NCBI GenBank assembly: GCA_033398695.1 | Contig: JAWKAU010000242.1 | Span: 110,945-174,944, forward strand | Origin: Orobanche coerulescens | Taxonomy: Eukaryota > Streptophyta > Magnoliopsida > Lamiales > Orobanchaceae | Direction of reading: 5' to 3' | Length of the DNA stretch: 64,000 bases | Shown here: one piece after another, positions 1 to 10,397 of the stretch | How the letters are laid out: each line of letters starts with the position of its first letter | How positions within the stretch are numbered: the stretch's first letter is position 1 | Notes under the pieces: generated by a model | Told to the model about the DNA's origin: nothing | Seen by the model: the letters and a program-made list of their open reading frames with translations, nothing else | Databases searched by the model: none | Position numbers and translations under genes: made by a program

Positions 1-855
1 GCATCAAGGATCTGCCTTAGTCCTTTTCTCTTTGCCATAGTCATGGACGAATTGACAAGAGAAATTCAAAATGACGCTCCGTGGTGTATGATGTTCGCAG
101 ATGATATTGTGTTGATTGATGAAACGAAGGTTGGAGTGCAACAGAAATTGGAACTTTGGAGGGATACTTTGGAAGCTCGAGGCTTTAGGCTGAGCAGAAG
201 TAAGACCGAATATATGGAGTGTAGGTTTAGCGAAAACAGGATAGAGAGGCGGGATGATCACATTTGATGGGAAAGTTGTTCATGGATCCACTTTCTTTCT
301 ATCTTCGATCTATTATCCAAAAGGATGGAGAGCTAGATGGCGATGTGGCTCATGTAATAAAGGCAGGTGGTTGAAGTGGAAGAGTGCCACAGGGGTTTTA
401 TGTGATCCTCGCATGCCTCATAGATTAAAGGGTAAATTTTACCGCACGGCAATTAGGCCTCACTGTTATATGGCACCGAGTGTTGGGTCAGAAACAAAGG
501 TCACGCTCAAAAGATGAATGTGGCGTAGATGCGTATGCTACGATGGATGTGTGGTCATACAAAAAGGATCGCCTGTAAATGAGGTGATCAGAGAGAAGGT
601 AAGAGTTGCGTCTATAGAAGACAAGATGATGGAGAATCGACACGATGGTTTGGTCATGTGAGAAGAAGACCTATTGATGCCCCAAGGAGGAGGCTAGAAA
701 GTTGGGGAACAAGTAATGTTGTGAAAGGTAGAGGAAGACCCAAGAAAACTTGGATAAAGATGATTGAAAATGATATGCGGTTTCTTGGAATTGGAGAAAG
801 TATGGCGATGGAGAGGCAAATGTATGAAAGAATACGGATGGTGGATGGAGTCTGA
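1..855 (+). pseudogene. RTE-type LINE reverse transcriptase, C-terminal remnant
   Basis: The window opens inside the reverse transcriptase of a non-LTR retrotransposon. Frame 1 reads SPFLFAIVMDELT and then the catalytic box FADDIVL (FADD at nt 94-105), the Mg-binding motif of the palm domain, followed by ELWRDTLEARGFRLSRSKTE, typical of plant LINE proteins. The reading frame then breaks: a stop follows at 265-267, other frames carry the next pieces, and 658-855 encodes RRRPIDAPRRR and GRGRPKKTW, the conserved C-terminal tail of plant RTE/LINE ORFs. The protein would copy its own RNA by target-primed reverse transcription. This copy is dead (several frameshifts and stops) and is cut by the window edge. 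Family identity is established knowledge; the clade assignment (RTE) rests on the tail that follows. Confidence 0.85.
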
Positions 856-1108
856 TTCCTTTTTTTTTTTTTTTTTTTTTTTTAAATTCCTATTTTATTT
901 TATTTAATTTTAACTTTTAATTTTTTTTTGAGATTTTTTTTTTTTTACATTCATTCTCTTTTTTATTTGCTTTTTTCTCTCGCTTTTTCCCTCTTTTTCC
1001 TTTTATGTTATTTATGTAACGATTATTGACGGTTTCATAGTTTGATTCATGTTAGCCGACCCCAAATCATTTTGGGACTAAGGCTTAGATGTTGTTGTTG
1101 TTGTTGTT
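856..1108 (+). mobile_element. LINE 3' UTR and (GTT)n tail
   Basis: After the ORF comes a T-rich stretch (23 T at about 860-882), then the plant RTE signature GCCGACCCCAAATCATTTTG, GGACTAAGGCTTAGAT and six GTT units at 1091-1108. RTE elements end in a short microsatellite instead of poly(A), which fits. Confidence 0.75.
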
Positions 1109-1116
1109 TTGATACT

Positions 1117-1118
<2 letters not shown>

Positions 1119-1147
<29 letters not shown>

Positions 1148-1302
1148 ACAGCACCTTAATCCCAACTATGTTGGGGTCGGTGGCATGAAGATTATAGTGT
1201 CGTTTAATTGTCTAAAATTAGTTAACACCATAACTCATGCAAATAACAAAGTGGCAAAGATTTACGCCGGATGCCCTTCCTGTCGCAACCTTCATATGAA
1301 GG
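1119..1302 (-). mobile_element. second RTE-type LINE/SINE 3' tail, opposite strand
   Basis: Read on the minus strand this stretch contains AGGAAGGGCATCCGGCGTAA, then GCCACCGACCCCAACATAG and TTGGGATTAAGGTGCTGTTG, then a (GAT)n tail (the CAT run at 1119-1147). This is the same class of 3' end as the LINE at 1-1108 but diverged, and it points at that element's tail. No coding part is visible; it is a 5'-truncated copy or a SINE that borrowed the tail. Confidence 0.6.
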
Positions 1303-1466
1303 AGAAATAGAACGAAATTCCAAAACCGTCAACATCATAGGTTTTTCTATTTATATGGAAAATATCATGAGACGGCGATGAGTTTGAGATAATTGCTATT
1401 GTCATGTCACAATACGTGATTGATATTGTAAAATCAACACAACACATACATCATGGAACATGACTC
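1303..1466. other. intergenic, nothing recognised
   Basis: AT-rich sequence between the inverted RTE tail and the direct repeats. No ORF, RNA gene or repeat is supported. Confidence 0.4.
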
Positions 1467-1664
1467 AAAGTTACGAATCGCTTGTCATTTTACATCAAAG
1501 TATTGAACTTGGTAAGCTTGCAAATGGAAAAAGGAAAAAGAAAAGGTTACGAGTTGCGTGACATCACACATCCAAAAACAAGAATCTCATGAATCTTTTA
1601 TTATTAATTTTTACTCTAGGTGGTGAAGAAAACTTGCAAGGTTAAGCCTAAAACAAGGGAGGTC
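1467..1664. repeat. direct repeat, copy 1 (about 200 bp)
   Basis: Begins AAAGTTACGAATCGCTTGTC and ends near CCTAAAACAAGGGAGG. A second copy lies 464 bp downstream (1931-2130). The last 46 bp (AAGAAAACTTGCAAGGTTAA onward) are immediately repeated once more up to about 1717. It looks like an intergenic tandem duplication. No coding potential is recognised. Confidence 0.7.
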
Positions 1665-1930
1665 ATGGTGGAAGAAAACTTGCAAGGTTAAGCCTAAAAC
1701 AAGGGAGGCCATGGTGGATGACTCACGTAAAAATGCAGAATCAAGTGAATAATGTACTAATCAAAGTTATGCCATACACGGCGTAAAAACGTATGAAGCT
1801 TAATTTGGTTTAATATTTAGGAAGAGAGCTTTGAGAACAAGACATATACAGCTATTAGACAAGTGATACACTCCTACTTTTTTCTTTTTCATACTTGCAT
1901 GAAGAAGAAATTGACTACAGAGTTCGGGAA

Positions 1931-2130
1931 AAAGTTACGAATCGCTTGTCATTTTACATCAAAGTATTGAACTTGGTAAACTTGCAAATGGAAAAAGGAA
2001 AAGAAAAGGTTACAAGTTGCGTGACACCACACATCCAAAAATAGTGACTTCATGAATCTTTTTATTAGTATTAATTTGTACTCTAGGCGGTGAAGAAAAC
2101 TTGCAAGGTTAAGCCTAAAACACGGAGGCC
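1931..2130. repeat. direct repeat, copy 2 (about 200 bp)
   Basis: Partner of 1467-1664, diverged by scattered substitutions and small indels. The 266 bp between the copies are unique. Confidence 0.7.
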
Positions 2131-3213
2131 AAGTGATGACTGCAATGTAAAACAAACAGAATCAAGTGAATAATGTACTAATCCGCTTGCGGCCATACAC
2201 GACAGAAAACATAACGGAGTTAAGACTCGCTTCTCCCACATGAAACTATGGAAAAGGAAAAACCGTAACATTTTACATATATGAACTAGATGAAAAAGTT
2301 TACCTATATAATCGGTCGAATCACCAAGATTCGCTTCATACACTTCAAAAGACAAGACAAAGACTGTAAAGCAAATTATCCAGTAACAATTGGCCATCTA
2401 GTCAGATATTGTAACAAGCAGTAAATTAATAACTAGAGAAAAAGTACTGCATTGAAGTGCACTTGATGATGTTAAGGCATGGTGTTTGCCTAATGCCGAC
2501 CATCAAGAATATAAAGAACATAAACAACCGACAAGTGATTATGGCGGTGTTAGACAAATTCCGATGCGATCTCACGAAAAAAGTGGTTCGCAAATGTTTA
2601 ACAAGTGTATGCTTATCCATTGGTGAAGAACGAGCCATCACCTTCCAACAGAAAGAAAAAAAATAGAGCATAAAAGAAATATAGATAAATCAACACCATG
2701 GAAATATTGCTCGTAATATTTCTTCAAAAGTTAAATCAAAAGTAGCAGAATAAATTACAACTAGCATCTCATCAATTATATACGTACTCCAAAATGTAGA
2801 CAGAAAACAGAGATGTTATTCCTACGTAAGAACCAACTAGCCATAAGAGAAACTGACATAGAGATTCCGTTTTTTGTCATGTTGACTATTTCCCATTAAA
2901 TGTACTTCCCAAATTGCATAGGCACAATTTTAAACAACCATACTAATGAACAAATAGTAAATGGAAGACATCACCATGTGTTTTTAAGTTAGGTAAAGGT
3001 ACAAGTTTTTAAGCTTTAGTGATCCCATGTGTTTTATTTTATCAACTAACTCGACTCGTTTTAAGAAAAACAGTAATATCAATGACTTTTGAACTGCTAA
3101 CCCCGAACCACCATAACCTCAAATGTATAACAATATTTTGCGTAATGTATGTAGATGTCATCAACTTAACCGACATCAACTATGCTTCAACTGCTTGTCA
3201 GAAATAAAAATAA
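2131..3213. other. AT-rich intergenic DNA, no gene recognised
   Basis: Only short overlapping ORFs in several frames, none with a recognisable motif. No tRNA-like or repeat structure was found. Confidence 0.4.
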
Positions 3214-3431
3214 GGGGTAATTACAAGAATCACCCATGAGGTTAATCTAATTACAAAAGAAAATACCAAAAACACTTATCTATTAAAATTACAAATATTA
3301 TCACATTAAATTTTGATATTAACTTATAAATAAATACTCCTACCGAGGGTGCAAACAATTATTGTTGTATAAGATAACCTGAATTCTATTTCGTAATTAA
3401 GCTAAACCTCGGGTAATTTTGTAATTAACTT
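3214..3431. mobile_element. putative MITE with about 25 bp imperfect inverted ends
   Basis: The left end (GGGTAATTACAAGAATCACC then CATGAGGTT) is the imperfect reverse complement of the right end (AACCTCGGGTAATTTTGTAA then TTAAC). The 165 bp between are very AT-rich and non-coding. Size and structure fit a miniature inverted-repeat element; superfamily and target duplication are not clear. Confidence 0.4.
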
Positions 3432-3479
3432 TATCACCAAACGGTAGAGTAAAATACCCTAGTAAGAATGAGAGGTGAA

Positions 3480-4079
3480 ATTCCATCACCAAATAATGAG
3501 GATGCCAAATTCCACCATCTGAGTTTTGCCATTGCCTCCCCACGTCAAATTCCCAACACTAATCACCGCACCGGCAGCCTTTATACCATCACCAGAATAT
3601 AATTTCAACTTCCAACCACATTAATCCCAAAATCAAAAGAGAAACCCAAAGAATGTAAAGCATGAAAAATAGAGGATATATGGAATTTGAAGAGAATCGC
3701 CTGTGTTTGCGGAGGATGTTGAAGCGGTAGAGCTGGTGGCGGAGGTCGATAGCAAAAGAGTAGAGAGAGGAAGCGAGAAAGAGAGGTGGGCCGATTTCAG
3801 AAGATCTTTTCCTTATCTCACCGATAAAACGACGCTGCTTTTACTCACAGATTCCTCTTCTCCTCCACTGTCATTCTCTTCCTCTTCTCCGTCACTGTCA
3901 TTATCTTCGTCGTCGCCGTCATCATTCTCACTATCGGTGTGCCTTGAAGAGAAATGTCGTGTGAATAGAGCAGTGTGGATAAACCCTAATGTAGTCGCCG
4001 GATATGTGGTGAGTTGCTTTCGAGGTGAGTGTTAGGTGGCGGGTTTGGGCTGAGGGAGCGGCGAGGGTTTGAAATAATG
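3480..4079. other. low-complexity region, possible gene debris
   Basis: On the plus strand 3703-4035 stays open but its second half is mostly Ser, Pro and Leu (TCC/TCT/TCG runs). On the minus strand the same DNA reads as an acidic run of Asp, Glu, Asn and Gly ending in a stop. Neither product is recognised. The composition and an AACCCTAAT (telo-box-like) sequence near 3982 could mark an old 5' gene region, but no start, intron or domain can be shown. Confidence 0.2.
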
Positions 4080-4341
4080 TGGTTAGTGTTTTAATGTTTC
4101 AAAAGCCCGCTCAACTTCTTTAGTACCCGCCTAAATTTTGGGCCCCAAATTTCTATGTACAGCAACGAATTCTTAAATTGTTGCAATAGAATGTAAATTT
4201 TACACTATTTCCAACTTTTTCGCTTCAATTATAACACTTTATAAATGCATTGCAATATATCCGAGCTGGTCTATCAATAGCAACGTTTTCTGATGAAATT
4301 TTTGAAATCTGGTTGCTATATAGCCAATCTATGGTGTAGTG
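4080..4341 (-). mobile_element. CACTA element end, family 2 type (terminus at 4341)
   Basis: Minus-strand reading begins CACTACACCATAGATTGGC at 4341, which resembles CACTACACCATATATGGC at 61516. Inward are repeated GTTGC/GCAAC words and, near 4085-4140, GGCGGGT and GCGGGC as in the 61516 element. It is one terminal fragment of a CACTA transposon; no transposase is attached. Confidence 0.45.
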
Positions 4342-5769
4342 CTACATCGTTTTTTGTTACTAGAAAGTACTTTATTGGCAACGTTCTTTGATCCCTCCTT
4401 GTTACATACCACATACCGCCAAATAATATTCTTGTCTTCGATTTGACAAATGTTGCCTTGCGCACTTGAAACCCACAATCGTGCGTAATCCTTATAAAAA
4501 CTTCCGCCTCTTTCACTGGAAAACCTTACCTAAGTAGGTTTCATACCTTCTTTGCAAGAAGGTACAATTAATAAATTTGGTGACATCTTCCGACGTACTT
4601 CCGCTGAAAATTCAAAAATAACAACTCAATTAAACAACAAAATTTTTTAATATGCAAGCGTAAAACATATTACGTGCGTAACGTAAAGATTCTATGCTAA
4701 AGAGTCAATATAAATTATGGCATTCTCAGAAACATAATAAATGCCAAAACTAACAAAAAGAGTGCTACCGAGTTGTGCGAAAGTGCAAAGAGAAACATCC
4801 TACAATTAAGACAAAGATTCAATGCCAAGAAAGTTTCAACTAAAACACAATGCAATGGCAAAAAAATCATAATATCGCATCGAGTTGTCAAAGGTGCCAA
4901 CACATAAAGCCTTCACCAAAACAAAATGAATGCCAATAAAAACATAAAAAGTGCTAGATATGTTCAAGAGTGCAACATAAATATCCTTCACCTAGGGTTG
5001 TAATGCATTGCTATATATTAAAAAAATAAGACCAAAAACAAAGGAACGAAAAACCACGACAACTAAACGAGATAAATAAATATCAAACGATCAAGAAAGA
5101 AAATACGACGAAATTAGCAAATAAAAATTGAATTGGAATAAAAATATGTATAACTCAATGAAAAATATGAAATAAATGAACGAAAAATTCAACGAATTTA
5201 TTTTGAATACCAAATAAAATCATGATAATCGAACATTGATTGAATAAGAATGAACAAAAAAACAAAAATAATACCAAATTGGATGAAATGAAAACGAACA
5301 AACGAACAAAAAAAAGAAAAAACAATGAACAAAAAAAAGAACAGTAGAAACCATAATTCCGAATTGAAATGACGAGAAGTTATCTCAGCTTAGAGAAACA
5401 AGACAAAAACCAAAGCCGAACGTAGGGATTATATTTGCGGCAATTTACTGTATGAAATTAGGGTATAAATGATGGAGGAAGGATGAAGGATGGAGGAAAG
5501 AGATAAAATGATGGAGGAAAGAGAAAACAAAATCGCGGCTTACATGTTGGGAAGAGATGGGAAAGTGGGATATGAAATCCCATGATTAGAGGAAATACCA
5601 AACATACAATCAGATAATTACAAATATCTCCCCACAAAAAGATTCCGCGTAGCACACTTAGTCTCACTGCTAAGCACAACGGGACCCAATCGCAGCCATA
5701 GATCACCAAAGAACAAAGGCCCAACATCAATCTTATTTCTTACGTAAAAGCTTTTCTACTCGAACCTAT

Positions 5770-5772
<3 letters not shown>
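4342..5772. other. AT-rich intergenic DNA
   Basis: Purine-rich tracts (AAC/GAA/AAT runs at 4900-5340) and short ORFs without motifs. Nothing further is supported. Confidence 0.4.

Positions 5773-5829
<57 letters not shown>
5773..5829. repeat. (TA)n microsatellite
   Basis: About 28 uninterrupted TA units. It flanks the left side of the inverted-repeat element that follows. Confidence 0.95.
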
Positions 5830-5831
<2 letters not shown>

Positions 5832-6141
5832 TTTATGCAAGACTAATATTAGATGGAGTAATTTACACTACTAATTTATGCATGAGTTTTGTACTAATTA
5901 TGCATGAAATATATGCATTCCGTGCATCAAAATTTCAATGCATCAATTCTCACAAAAATTTGATGCTTATAATCTAATATTTTAATGCATCGATATTTTT
6001 GATGCATATATTGCATATTTTAATGCATTGAAATTTTGATGCACGAAATGCATATATTTCATGCATAATTAGTACAAAACTCATGCATAAATTAGTACTG
6101 TAAAGTACTGCATCTAAAAATTGGTACTTCATAGAACGCGC

Positions 6142-6144
<3 letters not shown>
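5830..6144. mobile_element. foldback / MITE-like inverted-repeat element
   Basis: Two 75-bp arms, 5869-5943 and 6023-6097, are reverse complements with one visible mismatch (ATTCCGTGC against GCACGAAAT). They enclose a 79-bp loop that itself carries ATGCAT/ATGCATT words. The element has no coding capacity and lies between two (TA)n tracts, as expected for an insertion into a TA microsatellite or one that seeded TA growth. The exact termini are not defined. Confidence 0.7.

Positions 6145-6186
<42 letters not shown>
6145..6186. repeat. (TA)n microsatellite
   Basis: About 21 TA units directly right of the foldback element. Confidence 0.95.
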
Positions 6187-6196
<10 letters not shown>

Positions 6197-6890
6197 TATA
6201 ATTTTTTTTACATTAATGGATTCGAATTTTGTATTTTGGATGTTATATTAAGGGCGAATTATATAAAGTACCCCTTATTGTTTGATCCAATTACATATTA
6301 GTACCCGTTTCAACTCGTATTTTATCAATCAGTATGAGTATAATATGTATCTCAACTTATCATAGATAATTTATTTGATTAAGAATCTTCAAACTTCTAT
6401 TGCTGAGATTATGACTAAAGTTATTTTAAGGTTTTAAATAAAATTTTAGTTCACTAAAACAATTTCCTTAAAAGCTAATTCGCTTAAAAATTGGTCGCAA
6501 ATTTGATATTCTCAATTTTTATTCTAAAAAATATGAATACGTATATATCTATTAGTTGACACATCGCACAAATCTTTTAAATCAATATATATATATATAT
6601 ATGTTTTATAAAAAGTGTCGTAAAATACCGCAACAAATAAAAATTAGTGAAATTATACAATTGCCTTCCTCTCGTGATCGTCCAAACAATGTTAAAGAAA
6701 ATAATTGACTTGTCTAATAACAACCCAAAAAAACAAAAAGGACCATTTTTCGTCCTGGCTACCTATTTTCTACAATTATATACAAAAATTTACTTCATTT
6801 GTCAAATTCGGAAAGTCCATTTTAATGAATATACAATATTTATTTTCTAATTTTAGTAAATGCACACCATTTTCTTAAACTATATTTTCA
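6187..6890. other. AT-rich intergenic DNA
   Basis: Very AT-rich. A short TA run lies at about 6585-6601. No gene or element is recognised. Confidence 0.4.
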
Positions 6891-6994
6891 CTTATTTTCA
6901 TTCGTTTAATTCCGTGACGATATCATTTAGCCTTGAGACGTGATTTTCGCCATTTAGCTCCGTAATGTCATTTTCAAATTGCTTAGTCATATGA

Positions 6995-7265
6995 AACATT
7001 ACTTTTTCAACTTGTTTCGCCTTGACACGTCATTTTCGACTCTTATAGCAGAGGAGCATCATTTTAGACCTATTTCACCCTCAAACGATACTTTAGACCA
7101 TTGCCGCAAGACTTATCTCCGACCTGCTTCGCTCCGGGACAGTTTTTCACTGCTTCGCCTTTGACATTTTCTTTCTACCGAGACGCTGCTTTCGACCCAT
7201 TTCGTCCGGGCGTTATTTTCGACCAATTTCGCCCCCGGGACGTCTTTTCGACCTGTTTCATCTCA
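6995..7265. repeat. degenerate minisatellite, unit about 25-30 bp
   Basis: Successive units follow the pattern (C/A)(T/A)(G/A)TTTCGCC..GGGACGTC.TTTTCGAC. TTTCGAC or its variants end near 7040, 7079, 7098, 7123, 7149, 7196, 7222 and 7252. The best preserved units are the last three. Weaker copies extend left to about 6890. Confidence 0.55.
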
Positions 7266-7526
7266 GAATGACTAGAATCGCTTAGATTAAGTAAAAACAG
7301 TCCGAATATCAACTGAAACCGATAATTGTACTTCTGGAATGTAGAAGAATCAGCTTTGATCTAATGATACATAAAATAAATTTAATTGGTTGGAAAAAAT
7401 TTAGGGATATGTAATAAATCATGTACTTAATGTGCCCATGAAATTCTAGTATTGATATTTTTACTTATTGCTTATGTCAATCATAAATAGAAACTTATGT
7501 CCCTCATTTCAATAACATTATATAAA
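7266..7526. other. AT-rich intergenic DNA
   Basis: No gene or repeat is seen. It ends at the A/T dinucleotide into which the Helitron inserted. Confidence 0.4.
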
Positions 7527-7552
7527 CTAGTATAACACCCGTAATTACACGG
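7527..7552 (-). mobile_element. Helitron 3' terminus
   Basis: The minus strand reads CCGTGTAATTACGGG, GTGTTATA, then CTAG followed by T. A short GC-rich palindrome a few bases before a CTAG end inserted between A and T is the 3' signature of plant Helitrons. The hairpin has shortened (stem CCGT/ACGG). It lies about 150 bp beyond the end of the helicase remnant, on the matching strand. Confidence 0.65.
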
Positions 7553-7599
7553 AACACAAAAAGAACTCTTATGTAAATATATAATATGTAAATCGTTCA

Positions 7600-8510
7600 T
7601 TATAAATTTCATAATACTTCTTTATAAACTACGTTATTTGTCTGTTTATGATTACACCATTCTCATCGCAACAAAAGATTTCTAGTCTTTCCTAATCTTC
7701 ACTCTTGATAGGGCTACATAAAGCTAACCATGACCGAATACGGGTCTTGGAAGATACATACCGACATGAGGGAGCGTGTGACCTTGACTCTTAAATATAG
7801 TCATGGTAAAGCTCATAATAAGTGGGAACCGACTTATTTGAAATTTAAATGGTAATCTGCTATCTAACGGCTTAATATCAATTGTGTAATAAGTACTTTA
7901 CTCTCAAAATTATTCCCCGAATTTTTGTTCAATAATATGGTTACGGATTCGATAATTATTAATGATGTGATATTTCATAATCCCGATGATTGATCCATAT
8001 TTTGAATTAGCATAATTGAGACTCTAACTTACGATTTCAAGATGTGATTTGGAATTCTAGAACAGCTTGATGCTATTCAAAAATCCATTGAATATACTTG
8101 ATTTTGACTTTAGTGGTCGAGAGATTTTGCAAATACTATCGAATCGAGATATATCCATTTGTCTTTTGAAGTTATAGACATCACATAATCGCTTACTCTC
8201 TCCACAATGTCGCTTTGTTGGCGCCACGGTTGCTCTTTCTTCGTAAAATTACTTTATGGAAAGTTACTTATAAGTAAATGATAGTGCTTTCAAGAATGGC
8301 CGCAATATGATCTTCGGCATTCGAGATTAGTAAATATAGAGAATATCAATCAGATTTCTCTATCGACTTCTTTCACTCACCACCATCTACAATTTTGAGG
8401 ATTCATTCGAGAAGTCCTTAATTTCTTATAGATGGTGAGATGACATTGTCTCATTCAATAATTAATCTCGTATTCTTGGTCACTTATGAGTTTGCAATGA
8501 TGTCAAAGTG
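7600..8510 (-). pseudogene. Helitron PIF1-like helicase, C-terminal remnant
   Basis: Minus-strand translation, with frameshifts and stops, gives in order: LTKNTRL, ILKIVDGGE, RATVAPTK, DIVERVSDYVMS, FDSICKISRPL, FLNSIK, IPNHILKS, VSIMLIQNMDQSSGL, LPFKFQISRFPL, SFTMTIFKSQGHTLP, VGMYLPRPVFGHG and LYVALSRVK. These are the successive conserved blocks of the C-terminal SF1/PIF1 helicase domain of plant Helitron RepHel proteins. At least two stops look like single-base changes (Cys to stop after QSSGL, Gln to stop before LYVALS). The Rep nuclease part and the 5' TC end were not found. It is clearly inactive. Confidence 0.85.
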
Positions 8511-9260
8511 TAGAACTTATACTTGAATAAATGATATATGTATGTCCTTTAATACAACTCCATATTTGTAGAATTATACTAAATAATTGTGGCTAGTTTT
8601 AGTATTGTTTTTGGAATTTAAAATACTTTTGGAAATACATAATAGATCTTGACTTATAACTTATAATAAAGCACTTCTCACCCTTATATTTGAAAAAAAT
8701 ACATAAATTGTTTGGTATAATTTAAAATACAAAAGAAAATTCAAAACTTTCAAAAATATATAGTTGATTTCAAAAGTAGATAAATTAACAAATTTTTTAA
8801 AACTTAAAAATAAAAATCACTTAAAATTATTTAAAAATCACTTTGAGTACATATATATTCAACACTTCTTTCAGCTTGATATTTCTTTTATTGATATACA
8901 TAATTATAGTGATTAACTAATACAAACTAATTAATTAATGGAAATATATATTAAATTCTCTTTGTTTGGAATTTATATTTTTTAATTAATGAAAACGTAA
9001 AATATTTCTGTAATATAATCAATTCCTATTTATTCATAATTCATATTTCTTAATTCGTAGAAATTAATAAGGTAGGTAGGAGTTATTTGAGGTATAATTA
9101 TAATGTAATTAATGCAATGATGATTAGGCGAGTAATTGATTATGTGTCAGCTGAAGCATGAAATGGTGACACATAAGCACACGAAGCACCAGCAGAAGAC
9201 ATGTGGCAGCCGAAGCATGAGAAGCTGCCATTTAGGCTCAACGTATTCTGCATTAGTATA
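8511..9260. other. AT-rich DNA left of the CACTA element
   Basis: May include further unrecognised Helitron sequence. A GAAGCA/AGCATG-rich stretch with GTGTCAGC/GTGGCAGC words lies at 9145-9235. No gene is supported. Confidence 0.35.
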
Positions 9261-9274
9261 CACTACCAAAAAGT

Positions 9275-10016
9275 ACTTTAGCCGACGACCAAAAAACGGC
9301 CGACGACTATAAAGTGTCGTCGGCTAAACTTCGCACTTTAGCCGACGACTGTTTTACCGTCGGCTAAACGGTTTTAGCCGACGACTTACGGAGGTCGCTA
9401 CAAAGTTCAAATAGTCGCCGGCTATATTAAAAGGTTTAGCCGACGACCGAGATAACGCTTAGCCGACCGGTGGGAAATTTAGCCGACGACTTGATCTCGG
9501 CCGTCGCCAAATCCCTTTCAAAAAAAAATAATATTGCAATGGTTTAGCCGACGACCTAGATCTAGGTCGTCGCTAAACCTCCAAGTAAAAAAATAATAAT
9601 ATACTTTAGCCGACGACTCGATCTAGGTCAGTCACAAACTCCTTCCGAAAAAATAATATTGTAATAGTTTAGCCGACGACCTAGATCGAGGTCGTCGGCT
9701 AAACACTTTTTCAAAAAAATAATAATATACTTTAGCCGACGACCTCGATCTAGGTCGTCGGCTAAACTCCTTCCGAAAAAATAATATTGTAATAATTTAG
9801 CCGACGACCTAGATCGAGGTCGTCACTAAACACTTTTTCAAAAAAAAATACTTTAGCCGACGACCTCGATCTAGGTCGTCACTAAACTCCTTCCGAAAAA
9901 AAATAATATTATAATATTTAGCCGACGACCTAGATCGAGGTCGCTTGGCTAAACACTTTTTCAAAAATAATAATAATATACTTTAGCCGATGACCTCGAT
10001 CCAGTCGTCGGCTAAA
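9275..10016. repeat. CACTA subterminal hairpin array
   Basis: About 14 copies of TTTAGCCGACGAC and several of its complement GTCGTCGGCTAAA. From about 9540 they pair into nearly perfect 36-bp palindromes with centres such as CTCGATCTAG, starting near 9542, 9604, 9668, 9731, 9796, 9852, 9917 and 9982. The period is about 63 bp, with AT-rich spacers. In En/Spm such subterminal repeats bind the TNPA protein; here they presumably bind the product of the 57330 gene. Confidence 0.9.
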
Positions 10017-10397
10017 CCTCCAAGTGAAAATTATTTATAGTTCAGGAACACCAACCCAATATTGCCCTCTCCCCGCTAAAGAGCACATTTCTATTTCCGA
10101 TCCCGCGCTTATTCCCGAAAAACTTGTGAGTTGCTACTTTGAGTTGTGCTAGCTGGAGTGACGAAGGTTTCTACCAGTTGTTATAATCACCATTTCGATT
10201 AAGGTACGTATTTTATTGTATTTTTTATTGTGATTTCGAAACTTTGTATTATTCATGTTACATTCGATAGCTTTTATGTAAAACGATTAAGTTTTATGAT
10301 GATAATAATTATGATTAATTGTTTGTTGTGATTTCATTTATAATTTGAACAATATTAGTTAGTTGGATTAATATTAGAAAATGTATATATTTTCAGG
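10017..10397 (+). promoter_or_regulatory. TNP2 leader with a 5' UTR intron
   Basis: Between the hairpin array and the start codon. A good donor (AAG/GTACGT, intron from 10204) and acceptor (TTTTCAG/G, to 10396) flank an AT-rich 193-bp intron ending one base before ATG at 10398. No clear TATA box was picked out. Confidence 0.45.
10204..10396 (+). other. predicted 5' UTR intron
   Basis: GTACGT donor and ATATTTTCAG acceptor, AT-rich throughout. It places the TNP2 ATG immediately after the splice junction. Confidence 0.45.

Noticed and set aside
5458..5730. Minus-strand ORF with hydrophobic stretches, possibly a membrane protein
   Set aside because: No start context, no family resemblance, purine-rich low-complexity DNA; not supportable.
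5974..6192. ORF with an alternating Tyr-Ile run
   Set aside because: A translation of the (TA)n microsatellite.
9540..10016. Regularly spaced palindromes resembling a CRISPR array
   Set aside because: Plant nuclear DNA; spacers are near-identical AT-rich sequence, not unique, and the array lies at a CACTA end.
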